NCBI GenBank assembly: GCA_013433145.1
Contig: CM024174.1
Location: 7,534,336-7,598,335, forward strand
Origin: Ascaris suum
Taxonomy: Eukaryota; Nematoda; Chromadorea; Rhabditida; Ascarididae
Length of the DNA stretch: 64,000 bases
Direction of reading: 5' to 3'
Below the pieces are notes generated by a model. The model ran no database searches and was not told the origin of the DNA. It saw only the letters and a program-made list of their open reading frames with translations. Shown here piece by piece: positions 12,968-26,732 of this stretch (the stretch's first letter is position 1; each line of letters opens with the position of its first letter). The position numbers were made by a program, and so were the translations under genes.

Positions 12968-15900
12968 TTAGGGACTCGTACGTCGCTTCCTTTTTCGCCT
13001 ACTTCGACGAGAACTTTCTTCATGCGGACGAGGGTGTCCATTGCGGTGGCCTAAACATTCAGTACCATAGAAGTGGATACTCTTCGCTTATTTGACCGTC
13101 AATCGCACTTATTAAGCAACAGAAAAATAAACAACTGCCACTGAATTCACAAAACTTATTGCATTTCGAGAATGGGAGAAGACAGAGAAGATAGTTGAGA
13201 ACAATGCGATGCATCGTTCAAACCATACACCTCAACGACGTCTCGATGCAGCAATCAAATTAACTGAGAAGACATTTCTTGAATTTTGGCCACTTTAAGG
13301 TGTCAGATCCGGATACGTCCTCGTGCTTTATGGGCTCGAGTTCTTAAGCAACACTTTTATACGAAACAGAAACTATCCGCTTACCGCCGAATAAATGAGA
13401 AAATTCAGAAGGTGAAAAAAAGGATGCAAAAGAGATGCGTGACGGCGTTCTTAAGATGAATAGCAATCTTACATGCGCCACGAAACTTCGCAATAACAAA
13501 CAATTCATGCCTCTAACAAGGTTCAGCATCAAAGTCACCTCGCAATCTTACCTATGCAGGCAAGCGGGTCATGAACGCTTAGAACACTAAATCTACCGGA
13601 GTCCATGCTTGACTGTTTCCACCTCCCCTTTTCCCTCCCCCCATTTCTCCACCGCTGTTCGCAATAAACTTCCAAACTTCAAGCTCAGAAGTCTTGAACA
13701 TAAGAAGAAATTTGCTGCTAATTTATGCTGGATTTCTTTTTGCACCTATGAAACGTGTGGACATGACGTCATAGCAATCCTTCATAAAAACTATAAAACC
13801 ACATTGAATGTACAAATGAGAGCGGTGCACGAGAAAGCCGAACTGTTTCATACCAGATGCTGACGTATCGGTCACGGAAAATGACCGGTCCCAACCACTG
13901 GTGCCCCAACGAGTATTGAATGTATTCCGTGCAGCAATTGCCTCACATGTCGCAACTGAGCTAAGGATAAGCCACCTTCGCTCGTCGTCGTTGCTGCATT
14001 AAAAAAACCTGCTTTGCACCCAAAACGTCGTTAAAAATAAATTATGTGAAGTCTTACGCCAATGATTTATGGCCGTGCTTTGGAAGAAATAAAGTAAGAT
14101 TCAAGAGAAAACCACATTTAAAAACAAAAATCAGCGAGTGAGTCTCAGATTTCTTCCAGAGTACTACGCCGACAAATGTGTTATGCAATCTGGAAAAATC
14201 TTACTGGAAAGGAAACCGTACTTCATTGTTTTTCAGCCTTCTCAGAGGGAGAAGGAGCAGGGCTGGGGGTGGGAGAGAACAGGAGCTGGAGTGACATTCC
14301 TTGCCACTGTTTTTTGCTCTCCCTCTGCGAAAAACTCCCTGTTTTAACGCATCCACTTTGGAACCGCGAACGATTTAACGACTGACCGCATCATGTAACA
14401 GCGGGCGCTACCACTAGTACGTAAGCCAATAGCCCTTTCTGCATTGAAATGTAGGAACGCCACTAAAGGCCATTTAAGAAGCGAAAGAAAACCGAAGTAA
14501 AAAAAGCTGATACGACCAGCAAGACCTACGGGTTGAGCTGTCGCTGAACGTATTTGGTGATGTCGCCACACTGATAGAAACCCTATGCTCCCGGTTTCTT
14601 TCATGGTCACTTATGAAGGTCTTGGCTTGCGGTGGATATGGATCAACAGGAACCGCAACACCACTTGACAGACCAGTCGGATCGCCCGGATCGTCCCCAT
14701 GAAACAGACTCCTTGGTGGGCTTGTAGCACTGAAAAACAAATGAACCACCGAGCGGTCGTTGGTCATTCGCCCTATTCGTTACGATCAAGAAGCAAATGA
14801 ATGATATTAAAACTGCTGAGCTCGAAAAGAAGTTTAAGTGAAAACATTTCCTCACGAGCTCAATTAATCAACTAGATAAATCATGCACCTTTATTCATTC
14901 ACGAATCACCCAGTCGAAGAAATTAAATATTTTTCACACTTTGATATCCCAGAAAATAAAACAAAAATGAAATGCTGAAATATAAAACTGCGAAAAGAGT
15001 TCCGAATTAAGATTAAAAGGCCGAACGTTGGCGGAAAGGCCTTTGACAAATATTTGGAAATGCTCAAACGTTCAACACATCGCTCAGATCGAACACAATT
15101 TAATGGCCTCGTTCATGCAAATTCTTGCAAAGACATGCTATGGATACGAGATGTCCGTGTGCAGGTATGCGTCTGTCTGTCTCTTCACTAATTCCTTCCA
15201 CCTAAACGAAGAAACTAGCTGAGACGACTGAATTAATGAGCACTATCTACGTTAGAAGGCGACCTCAGAGCCCTCTTTCATCCCAACTGATTAATTCTTA
15301 TCTCAGTTATTGGCGCTAAGTTTACTATTCGTCATGTCACGTTTTCTGAAAGCAAGTCAGGTGTGAGCGAAAATGAATATAAATTTGAAGAATTGTAGAG
15401 ATGGCGTGTGCGTGTCGCCGCTCTCTTCAATATTACCTTAACCGGTTGGTTCAGCTATAAAAGAGCATCTCCTGTCAGCCCGCCTATACATATTCTCACT
15501 CATAAAAAGAAATGAAAAAACTGCCACGAGAATCGGCACTATATGCATGCCTGGATATTAGCCAGCTAATTTAAACAGTTGCCCAAGTATTCCAAAGAAA
15601 GAATAAGGTGTTCAATAACGGTTCCTCTTAACGAATTCGCCGACGGGGAAAAAATTTGTCTTTAAGTGTCTTGAAGCCAGAGGTTTATGTCGCATTTATG
15701 AGTCAAGAAGTAATACGGAAACTCACCACCACGAATGAAACTAGGGGATATTAAATATACAACAGTGCTGACTCTAGTAGGTTATCCTCCATAGTGAGGC
15801 GAAACTGTCCCAGATGAACCTCTGATGAACTACACAGTTCAAGGGCGCGGAAACATGGAGATGGGATCGACCTGGGAGAGTCAGTGGCTTGTTCACAGGA

Positions 15901-18697
15901 TCATAGAAGCAAGCCTCTATACGTACTTTACATCCAAGGTAATGAAGCTATCAAAGCAGCAGCAAAAAAAAGGTAGATTTGATCACCGCAGCGTTTATGG
16001 GACTCCGGCAGCTGCGAAACATTGGGAAACATCCATATACCACAGACACCTTAGGCTAAGGGAACCATGAATGTTTCAGAAGTTAGAAGCATTCGAAAAA
16101 TGTTGCCACAGAAACGGCTGTGCACATACATGAAGCTTTCATAGTGCATTGTTGTGGAACAAACAAAAACACCGCGTCGTTGAAGCTTCCTATGGAGGAC
16201 TGTGAAATGTGGAATGACCGCTGCAACGCTTCAACTTAAACATCGCATTAGTGATATTGAATAGCACGAAATGTTCGGCAAAAATCTCATTATGTTATAA
16301 GTCATAAGGAGCTATAAAAGCTCAACTATGAATAAGCTTTAAATTGTCAGCGATGGTCAATACTAACCTATTGCCCAAATTTGGCCCCCATTAATGCACA
16401 CTCACCTTCAGCCTTACCAATAAAACATCGTTAGGACTTACCGGATTTGTAAAGATTCATCGCGAGGTGCTCCTCCCTCGAAATCAGATCACCACCAATC
16501 GTCAGAAAACGACGGTCGCCAATTTTCCTCCGCCCGCCACGACGAACCACCATCTGTCCCACCACTGTTTCCGCTTGAACGACAAAAGCAAAAATTACGC
16601 AGAAGGAGTCGGACTTAATATTCCCCTAATGCAAGACGTTCGTGCATCCGTTCTATCCCACCCATCTCATCCAGACGAAACTGCTGAAACTTTGCCCCTA
16701 GATTTGAACTAAAAAGGTCGTATCCAGGTATACAGACATTGCTGAATACAAGAGATAAAAGAAAAAAGTTCCAGGGCCGTTGCCCGTCAGCAATTCCGTT
16801 TTTTAAATGACCATCAAAATGCAAAAAACACTGAGTATTATATAGCCTGTATACTTGGGTAATGGGTTTAGTGCAAACTGCGCTCAGATGAAGAACACCT
16901 GACATTACCCATGTCTTCATGTCCATCGTGACCTCCTCTCCCACAGGGAAAGGGGAGGAAGCAGGGGAAGGGGAGGTAAGGAAGCAAGATAGCCGTTCCC
17001 ACTTCAGGAATTTCCTGCTGAGACGCGTTAGAATAAGACTTTCTACATGCAAAATTTCGAATATTTACCCTCGTCCCACATATTCGCTCAAATTTCACCT
17101 GAAAAACGGCTTCAGCCTCTAATCGGCGGCTGCATTGCGGCCCTACCTCCCAGAAATTTCCCGTTTCTTTACCTTACTTTACTCTTTACTACCTGTCTTC
17201 GTAAATATGCGCTTGAGAAGTGCGCAATGCCGATGTGATGTCTGTGACCGGGGTGTGTCTGTCTTTCCGACAATTCCGACCAGCACAGCACTTGAAACGG
17301 GACTGTGAAATCTGGTGGCAATGAGTGAACTGGGAAAGGAATTACGGGCAATAAAATACAAAACGAGGCCATGTGCATTTTGCACTCGCCGGCCTCGCAT
17401 TGAAAACACAACCTATGCGGATTTATGTGAACAGCCACATCACTTGAAACATAAAGACATTATTCACTTATTTTATTACTCGTTGTGACCTCAGAAACTG
17501 GCTGGTCATAACGAGCGAATACAACAGCGCGGGCCTTGTAGGCTCCTAAGGCATGCTCCTCCACCTCCTCGCATCCCTTCTCCTTCTCACGGAATTAACA
17601 GTCAGCCGGTTGCATGTAACTTGCCGCCCTATCCCTTCCTCATCTTCTCCAGCCACTTTGAAGAAAGAACCAAATTCTACCGAAGGCAGTCGATTGTTTC
17701 GGGTAATAGCAGTTTGAACAACGAATACCCATGGCCGTTGACGGCACTTTTAATATACCCAGATGCACAGCCACGACTCACTTTATGTCGAGTAGGATGA
17801 TGGTGGAAAAATATATGCAAATTTATAACAATAAAATCCCTAAAGTCCCCCAGCAAATTAAACAAATGTAAGCGTTTAAACACCGATCTACTCGATCACT
17901 TAAGCAATCACTGTGTAAATGCTGCTGAAAGTAAAATAATCAATTAAGAGGTGTCAGGTGCTGTAGTGAAAGAGTGCCGGAAACAACAACGAGGACGGGA
18001 ATATTTTCAAAGAAGCTTTCGTCCGCCCTCAAAACTGGCAAAACTTGTTAGAGAAGTAAGATGAGTGTGAAATATCTGCAAACAACACATAACTTGGACG
18101 GAAATTTATATGTGCCGCATTTGGTGTGGCAGCATGACTGAGCAATGAAAAGTTGAAGTTTGATGTAGTAGGGGGTGCCTAGAAATTTTAAAAAAAAATC
18201 AAAAGATATGTTCCAACTCAACAATTTCCTTTCAAAAGCCGTCTGTTTCTCTTTCCAGACTGTAGACAGGAGGTGGAGTCGAGTGACTACAAAAGACTCA
18301 CGTTTGATCCGAATACTGCTGGAAGGGCCCAGAAGGAAGTTCGTCGTAGGTGGAGCGGCTATTGTCGATCCGATGGTCAATGTACCCGTTTGCAGGAGAA
18401 GAACGATTCCCATTCTCCCGCATCGCAGTGCCATCCAAAAAAGGCCACATGATCGTCGAAGGACTCTGCTAAACAGAAATACAAACACAGCTGGATGATG
18501 CTCTATTTTTCGACGAATGTTTGCATGCCCTCCACATCAAAAATTGAGCCAGCGTCATCCTTTATATCACCTTTGAGCATTCCTACCCATTTATTGCCCG
18601 AAGAACTGCTTTTCTACATTTCCGCGATTACCTGCGGGTCTCCGAAGGACTCTGCCGATGACTGAGAGGATAACAGCAATAGCTTGAGGCAGTACAT
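12968..18697 (-). CDS. Unidentified protein with signal peptide and basic C-terminal tail
   Basis: Exons from start to stop: 18697-18632, 18468-18302, 17329-17193, one exon not found, 16708-16638, 16573-16442, 15821-15761, 14729-14526, 13449-13385, 13050-12968 (TAA). All joins agree in phase except across the missing exon. The N-terminus (MYCLKLLLLSSQSSA) looks like a signal peptide. The middle is basic and well conserved-looking (VVRRGGRRKIGDRRFLTIGG, SREEHLAMNLYK, GQFRLTMEDNLLESALL). The exon at 14.7 kb is Pro/Ser/Gly-rich (GDDPGDPTGLSSG, VDPYPPQAKTF), and the tail ends in Arg, Ser and Lys (SSRRSRRKRKRRTSP). A TM segment could lie in the missing exon. I do not recognise the family. An acceptor 21 nt before the ATG suggests trans-splicing. 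Confidence 0.68.
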
Positions 18698-18707
18698 CCG
18701 TGAAAAG

Positions 18708-18720
18708 GAATATGTGCCCT
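18708..18720 (-). promoter_or_regulatory. Probable trans-splice acceptor 5' of the signal-peptide gene
   Basis: On the minus strand, TTTTTTCTTTAG is followed after 21 nt by the ATG at 18697. A strong acceptor this close to a start codon, with no matching upstream exon found, is what an SL trans-splice site looks like in nematodes. A cis-spliced 5' exon further away is the alternative. Confidence 0.4.
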
Positions 18721-21700
18721 AAAGAAAAAACACGTCCGCATCAGAATGTTATATCACGACAGCCATAGCAGAAGCAAAATTAATGCCCTCTCAACGATAG
18801 CCAACATAAGTGGGACACTACCAATCGCAATAGCTTTCCAAAAGAATGATTCAACGCAGCTGTAAAGTGTAACAATAATCAACGCAGACTCTAGCCGTTA
18901 CAAGTTTCAAAAATTATAAAACGCACTTACTGTAAAAAAGCACACTTAATTAGTATTTCACGTTATATTGGATTGTGTCAGAAAATTTAGAAATCGTTTG
19001 AGAGAGTATATGGTATATTTATAGTGCGCTGAAGTTAAGCAGAATGCATCGATAGCACACAGAAACGTCCGTCGATTCATATGCAGCTAAGCGATGATCG
19101 AAAGGTGAAGGTGATTTCAGAGTGGACATCGCGGTGCTGGCCGGCAGAAAGTCGTGAGGGTGCATGAAGACGGTACAACGACAACTACATTAGCTGATGG
19201 GATGCAAGAGCGACGAATTTCGAAACGACTGCAGCTAAGAAGGACTCTAAAGTGACTCTTCAAAAGCCCATAAAGTGGAATTAAAATTCGGTGGGCTCTA
19301 AACCGAAGCATCAAGAAACGAACAAAGTCGCCTCAACGGACAGCCAACCTCAATCACAACACCGCTTCTCACTGCAGCATTTATCTCGGTCAAACAGTAA
19401 GCATCACCGAGCTCAGCGCCTTCTTTGCCTACCATCTAAATTTTATACCAGTCATATATCAAAAGACAAGGAAACGAGTTGTGCTTACGAATACCGACCT
19501 CTGCTACCATCGAAAGATCAGAGAACAATTTGTTTTCTGAGAATAATGAGATAAGTAACCATCCGACAAGTCTATCTTGGAAAAAGGAGAAATATAAGAG
19601 CGAAACAAACGTACAATAAGGTCACTACCAACACTCCCAAGAGCAGACGTCTATAAAATACAACACACAAAGGAAGCACCATCATCACTCCCTCCCCTCC
19701 CTTGTGCACGCGACCCGACAAGCGTCATGCAAAAATCGCTGCGAACGGAGCTGCGCTCATAATCGCGCAAGAGTACACAGTGCTACTTGCTTTAGGCGTT
19801 CCCAAGCGTGCACTAGCGGGTCATAGAAGCGCCAAAGATTCAATCACATGCATGGAATTTTTCTCGACAGGTCACCTTAGGATGCAGGATAGGCCACTCT
19901 GCATCCATGACTCTCTTGCAATCCAATGGATCAGCTAAAAGGTGATAAGGTACGCCATCGAGCACATCGCCAGGCTTCGCAAGTTGGCCTTCGGCAGCAT
20001 CGAGCCAAAATTGCAGGTGACGCACAAGGATGCACATATATACCTCTCACATATCCACATACGCAAACGTACACACGCACACGGCGCTCGCACACACGCA
20101 TACGCGTACACGCACACTTACACACTGGAAAAGACTTCTACCGTTTCTCGTTGGTACGTAGAAGGATTGCTCTGCGGGAAAAGACAGGGTCATCCAATGG
20201 TTTCCAGGTTTCCAGCAGATGGGTTAACCGAATGACCAGCCCCGGTGGCCGTCATTCTCCGTTATTAGCTACACATGTCCCATGAGATCGTCTCTCCAAA
20301 TTGCGCAACACGATTGATAACTTTTAACCAATGAGAACAGAACTGAAACCATTCTGGACAAAGCGGTATGCAGACGTGGAAAAATTATGTTTAGACTTCG
20401 ATAGCAACCACTGCTTGCTGATGAGTGTGGCAGATATAGTCCAAAGCTGAGTTTTCGTCTCCCAATCAGGTATATGGTTATCACAGCGAAGTTTGCCTCA
20501 GGCTGAACTGCTACTAGTTCAGCAGTCATTCTTGACTCCTTACGATTAAGGCAACTTTTGCCTGACTTATATCCCATCTGGCCATTACTTCTTGAACCCG
20601 TAAAGCATTAACGAAGTGTCAGTTGGTCGCTTTCATTTGGCTATTAGCACGAGCGACGAGTCCGCTATGGTGGAAGTCCTGTTTTATCCAGCTCGAGCAC
20701 ACAAGATCTTTCGCTTAGCTCTATCGACAACCGTTAACATCTCCTGGAGTGGTTTATGTATAGCACGCACTGTTTAAATGTTTTTGAGCCTATAGGACTC
20801 CTACCTACAGCGTTCCTGCTAACAGGGACGCTGTTTATTGCCCGCTTACGGATGTGCAGGCAAAACAGAACTCATTTGCGGAAACGTCTGAATACTTGTA
20901 CTGAAAGACAATGATGCTCTGCCTCATTTCACTGCAAGTTGCAATCACCCCTGATATCAATTCTGATTCAGTCCAGAACGCTATTCTCAGCTGACAAGAA
21001 GAGTCCAATTACATCAGATGATATCCGACACCAGAAGAGCAGCGTCCTAACGACCGCTAGTATAACTCCATTCCTTCCCTCTGTCCTCGAGCTGTGTTCG
21101 TCATGCGTCAGCTGATGCGATCGTCTGCCGCTCCAATAAAAAGCCTAACCACAGTTTACTACAATCTGTTTCATTGGTGACGTCCCCGAGATTGTCGTCA
21201 GAAATGACATCTTCGGAGTTGCTGCCAGAGATGCGGAATTAGATCATTTTATATGAAACGATTCTCTGAACGGCGCGTCTTCATGAAGAGGTTTTATGAG
21301 AGCGGACACAACAAACCATTTCTCATTCACTTCCATCTGGCTGCCTTCACAACTTCTACACCTAGATCGATGTCCAACAACATCACGATGCTAGACGCAA
21401 TGCTCATGATTAATTTGGACTCTCATCTTCTGCGGACGAGATTATGAGACAAATCTTTGAGAACACCTTTGGGTCGCAGTCACATTAGCCCATCAGCGCG
21501 ATTCATTTCAAGCACTCCGATCGTCGACTACTGTCGAAACTCTGTCTTCAATTTCACTTCGCGGTTCCCCATTGCTCCTCAGCATTTTTCTTATTTACAT
21601 TCTTGGCTAATTTATATATCCAAACGTCACTTATAACATCAATTCTAATGTGTAGTAGTATCTAGCCACGTGCCCGAACTGCTCCGCATTTATTTCTCTC

Positions 21701-24500
21701 TACCCTTCACTGTTGCAGCCCCTCATTACCATCTGCTCATAATACACTCATCCCCTGCCCCCCGTACCGACTGCGTCGTGGAGTCGACAAAGATTTCACA
21801 ACGAACAACGCAACTGAACGAACGAAACTAACTTTAAGAGAACCACATTCGATAAGAGTCGTAGGAAAGTCCCGGCTTAGCTGACGACACCTTCCTACGG
21901 CAGGCTGAGGTCCTGTCACTGGGAATAAGCCCATAACGACAGGCTTCTTGACCTGGCGGCACAACCGCCACCACAATACTTAGCACTGACCTGATCTGAT
22001 CTGAAGGTGGAATTCCTCACGCCTTATGAAGGGTCGCTAGTTGCCCTTTGACGTCAACTTGTATTGAAGATGTTCCCTTTGCTAAGTGGCCCGATGTATT
22101 CATGAACGCAGCGACGCTACGTTTCCCGCGTCGTCCCATTGGAACTGCACACATGCGAACGCTTTTGCTAGCTGCTTTCTGTTCTGGTCACCGTGACCTT
22201 TAAATGGCCTTTCAGGAAATCTCTTGCTCTTTCTTACTCGCAAACGTTTATCGTGTTTAGCTCAACGATTTCTGATTTGCTCCTTCTTAGGCTTAACTCG
22301 CTGCATCGCACCCCACCAAGCCAGTCTCTTCTCTCTGCGGCACTCTTAAACGCCCTTGGTGAGCTGTGAATTGCAAATCCATTACATTCGATATTTCAGT
22401 AGTCCATGCAAGCGCATCAAGCAAATGTTTGTCAATCCTCTGATTTAAAAATAACAGTCAGGAATAAAGCAGCTCCACGGAATTTTTCAGTGCAAATCGT
22501 CTCCAAAACACCTTATTGGCACCACGAAACGGGTGCCCAAAATTACCACATCCAAAAAATCATATCGAAGGAGCAGCAGAAAATTTGCAGAACACAAAAT
22601 CCTACTCCAATTTATTCATTAGTCGACATGTAGGTAAAGCGACAATATATTAGCACACTTTGAAACAGAAAAACCTCATCTTCCACCGATCTGAGTGGAG
22701 CTCACCACCCGTGAATGGTGAAGGCGGCAATGCGGAGAACCGCAATCGTTTCGAACACCGATAATTCATAGTAAGAATAAACAGAAAGAAAAAACTACGT
22801 GAACCCTCAGTGTTTCTTCTGATGTGTATTCAACTTTATACAGAAGCCTCCATAAAACATATCATCCTACACTGACCGACCCTAAGCCTCCTAATATCTT
22901 CGATGCGTCGCCCTTTGATCCTGCGGTGGAAGGTGAGACGCATCGTGGTTTCTATAAGAATGGATTTGGGCGAGGTTCAACGGGGAATATTCTAGCTCTT
23001 CGTCGAAGGCTTTCATAAGCGAGTTCGATATGATGCGGCTTCAATGGCTTGTCATTCTCCTTCAACCGTTCCGCAATGTCCAATGCTGCAAAGAAGATTC
23101 GATGGACAAATGGCAGAAACAATTCAACCCTTTAATGCCAACATACAACCCATTTTCAATGGAGCTGAAAAAAGGTTACTCGACCACTTCGATTTCATCA
23201 TTTCCAACGAGTAAGCTATGAAACTACGAACACATTCAGAAATCACAGTTGCGCAATTTTTTGCAGACTAGTGCTGGGATGTAAAGGCTGAAGGCGTGCT
23301 GGACCAGTCAGCTAAGGGAGTTTCCTCCAGGAAGGAAATGATTAAACACTTCTGCCACGCGACACTTTCGCGAAAAGTTAATTTAACCACGGAGAACGTT
23401 TGGTTATCGCACACTATTAAATATCTCTTTATGTAAGCTGCAAGCATTCTACATCGCTCAAATTTCCACCATAGGGTGACAAAGATATGCACAGCACAAA
23501 AATTATCCAATTTGTTCAAAAGTCTTCCTGGAGGAATTCAGCGAGAGAATACGGAAGCTTGAGTCATCGTCAGCAACGCTCAACAATCATTCTGCTCACT
23601 GCACTGCTTTTTACTACAAGAGTTTTTAGGTTTTTGCAACGAATAACATTGCTCTCGTATCGCCGATGCCCGTTTTTTCTTCCATGCAGTTTAGGCCCGC
23701 AACTGAAGGAAAAGTTTCGAGCCGGAGAATTACGACCGAATTCACATTCATAAACTGTTGGGTATGGCGCTGAAGGGCCAACCCAAGATATCTATTGTGA
23801 TGTAAGATTGCAGTGACCACTTTACTCGATTAGTCGATTTTCGTTCACTGCTCTCCAGATAATGCCAGTGATCGACTTATGTGCTCTTGTGCTGCCCCAG
23901 GCGATACCTGAAGCCAATGTAAGTCATGCTTCAACCCGTCAGAGCCAGTCTTCCTTCGTTAGCTCTGCAATCACCATTCGCTTTCGTCACCTTCGCCCAT
24001 CTCTGTTCTACTCGGCTTCAGAGCTGTGGTGCACCACAATAAACCACTTCTGCTATCTCCGTGTGCCCTCACGTTCCAAACCTCTTCCAAACAGTATAAA
24101 CTAATTCCGTCCTCTGCACTCTCAAGAGCGGTTCTTCTTTGTGGAACGAGCTCGCGTAATGCCTGACTCAAGCTTACTATTAGGAGCCCTGCTTCTGCAA
24201 CCAAACTAGGCCCCAGCTGTCGAATATCAGGTCCTTGGGCAAGGAAGTGTTTTCTTCTACTCTCGAAAATGCTTATCACTCGAAGAGTCCGAAGCAACGC
24301 GAACGAATTATACACTATGACCCCAAAAGGCAAGACGCAATCGTTTCGGCGCCACGGGATGGAAGTCGTCGACCTGTGGTCACATGTCCCTTCCTAACAA
24401 CCCTGGAATCTTTGACGGGAAAATGCCATAGCGCATGCTCAAGACGTTAAATTTTCCCGGTTATCAAAGCGAATGTAGCTACTGGTGGTGCTTTATGCCG
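18721..24500. other. No gene resolved; repeat-like DNA
   Basis: About 5.8 kb without an exon chain that I can support. A CA-rich tract sits at 20.05-20.12 kb. The segments near 19.70-20.03, 21.83-22.01 and 22.68-23.08 kb have the texture of dispersed repeats, but no terminal repeats or coding domains are visible. The 3' exons of TAF11 should fall in the last part of this stretch. Confidence 0.35.
20050..20121. repeat. Imperfect (CA)n/(AC)n tract
   Basis: A run of alternating CA, with interruptions such as GGCGCTCG and TACGCGTA, spans about 70 bp. It is simple-sequence DNA and makes spurious open frames on both strands. Confidence 0.75.
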
Positions 24501-24519
24501 TAAAGTGAAAAGGATTAAC

Positions 24520-26381
24520 CTTCCTCTATGAGTTCACCGATGAATAACTTCGCAAGGCCGGCCACTGCGATAGTGAAGTTTTCGCTTGGATTTTGCCCAG
24601 TGGACTGACGAATGAGCTGAAGAAAAAGCAAACGATTAATATAACGGCAGCCAGTACCCAAATTGACGAAGCTTTACTACGCTATGTGCGCACAAAATCC
24701 TGCACTCCATTAACGGAAAAGTCCATTAAGCGTTCGTCAGGATTATTCACAACGCTGACGCATTAGTGAGTGACATTAGGATCGTGTGATGAGCAGAAGC
24801 TCCAGGAGTTGCATGTGAGGACAACTCCTGGTGCCCACTAAAATATAAGGCGATGCCCACTAAAATCGTGTAACCGAAATCAGCTCTTAATACAGCAACC
24901 GGAGAAGGCCATATCAAATGGATGCAAATACAAGTGCTGATCAAAATGATCTCTGTAAAAGTCCGTGCTCTCAAAAGAATCAACGTGTGCAAACGAATAA
25001 GGAGGAAAATCTTGCTGACCCTTCGCACCTTTCGTCTTGGGAATGACGACTGTCGGTAGCATTCGAAGCGTTCTAGTTGTTCCGGCGAGAAATTCGCCAC
25101 CAGCAATCTGAAACCAGATAGAATGCTGAGAAAAATGCGCAGTTGAAAAGGACAAGCGGAAGCTCTCAGGCCCAACCGGATGTTCCAGCTGGTTTAGTCG
25201 ACGGAAAACTTCGGACATAATCTGGGATACCTTTCTTTCCCGAGATCGAGTGGTATGCTTAGCTGGAACATTTGAAATAGTTCGCAAGAACATGAGCAAA
25301 AATCGCAGATACGACAAGCTATTCATCAAATGAGTCTTCGTTACCTGTTTTTTGTTGCCTGGGCATACGAACTAAAGCTGGCGTAACACGTGAGCGCGAA
25401 CGTGGCAGCCAGGCTGCACAAAACTTGAGCGCTGAAACATCTGATGGCAAGGACGCACTTAAACTGCGAAGGATACGACCACCCGAAATGACACTAAGCC
25501 CTTCCCAATGAACTTAAAACCATAGAGAGTGCGCCTGCTCCACTTTTTCCACAGACGTGATTAGAGGAGAGGGGGCATTCCTGATTTTCCGGAAGACTAG
25601 ATCGGAGAACCTGGCGGAAAAAAGAGTATACGAAAAATGATACATATATATAAGTAAATACTGTACATGAAAAAGTCAGTTCATATACAGCGTCTGTTGC
25701 CGATCGAAAGCTTCCTTTTCCAGTCCTCTAAGCTCTTCACCCCCCGCAATCTCCTCACCCTTCGCATCCGGCATATCTATGAACCACAAAGGACCACACA
25801 CGCCGCCACATCTTAAGAATACAAATAGTCCCCTCACTCTTTTCTAGCGGAAAACATAAAACAAGCCATGGTTGAGTGTGTGCGCGCTACTTCTCTACTT
25901 TCGAGTTTGCTTTCGTCATTCGTGCGTGTCGGAGATTGTACTCATCAGCAGTTATTTCCAGGGAGATGAGATATACATACTTCCGCACTCAAAAAAGAAT
26001 TTGAAAGGAACTATTTTGAGGACGGGGTTTAATGCTGAGCCTCTGCTAGAGAAGTCTCGACGGCTTATCCAGGAGAGTCACCAAAGCATACCTCATCTTC
26101 TCTTGAATAAGCTCATCAGATTCGTTCGTTGTGGAGAGGTGCCGCATTGCCACACTATCATCTTCTTCATGTTTCAAATACTGCGATCGTTCTGCACCAT
26201 TCTCAGCGCTCTGAAGCATTTTGAAATAAATGGGTGCTCAGTAGAGGGCGCTCGATATCCACAACTAAGCGTCGTCATCATTCGTAAATTGCACAAAAAC
26301 AAGCATGAATTACCTTCTGTTGCAAGTGCAAGACTTCTTCATCCAGGCTTATTTCTTGCTCCAGCCATGAAACATCCCAAC
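24520..26381 (-). CDS. TAF11: TFIID subunit TAF11 (histone-fold), ends incomplete
   Basis: TAF11 pairs with TAF13 in TFIID through a histone fold and acts in the nucleus at RNA polymerase II promoters. Exons: 26381-26314, 26210-26092, 25257-25231 (27 nt), 25107-25020 and 24616-24520. Phases agree at every join. The fold is clear: LLVANFSPEQLERFECYR, then SSFPRRKVRR joined to LIRQSTGQNP, then IAVAGLAKLFIGELIEE. These match the family pattern (FSEEQL, YRRSAFPK, RLIQ, SQNVVIAMSGI, KVFVGEVVEEA) with substitutions. The preceding exons are acidic and Glu-rich (LKHEEDDSVAMRHL, ESDELIQEKM), as TAF11 N-termini usually are. The last exon stops one base into a codon, so the short C-terminal helix lies below 24520 and was not found. 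The true start codon is also not identified. Confidence 0.82.
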
Positions 26382-26489
26382 CTCAACTAAGTTCGCATTT
26401 CTCTAAGTACTACAATATCCGTAGGGAACGTGTTAGTTCTTTAACGACCTTAATATCTTCAAGTAAACAGATGTTTTTATACCACATAC

Positions 26490-26732
26490 GTTATGTTGTC
26501 GGAACTGGCCGTTATGAATGAGTACCTGCAAGAGCAACATCTACTCCTGGAATGACATCCTCCCCTTCTTCAACTACCACTTCTCACCCCAATGATGTCC
26601 TGGCCCAGCATGTTTTGGAAGCAGACAATGCACATCGGGTTAACTTTATCATCCAGGCGCGAGCGCAACGACATGGCAGCCTCATTCGCGATCAAAGCGT
26701 TGAGATCTGAATGCCACGCAACCTCAACTTCG
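26490..26732 (-). CDS. Two joined exons of an unidentified protein
   Basis: Exon 26732-26588 is open for 48 codons behind TTTTTAG and ends at GTGAGA. It contains VAWHSDLNALIANEAAMSLR and PMCIVCFQNMLGQDIIG. Exon 26525-26490 (VLIHNGQFRQHN) follows in phase between GCAG and GTATGT. They may be 5' coding exons of TAF11, but the join to the exon at 26381 does not agree in phase, so they are kept separate. No family recognised. Confidence 0.5.

Noticed and set aside
18175..18498. A 107-codon plus-strand frame that at first looked like a Tc1 transposase N-terminus (TTKDSRLIRILLEG)
   Set aside because: The opposite strand contains a phase-consistent exon of the signal-peptide gene across the same bases, and no other transposase motif is present.
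25872..26390. A 172-codon plus-strand open frame
   Set aside because: It lies antisense to two well-spliced TAF11 exons and has no domain.
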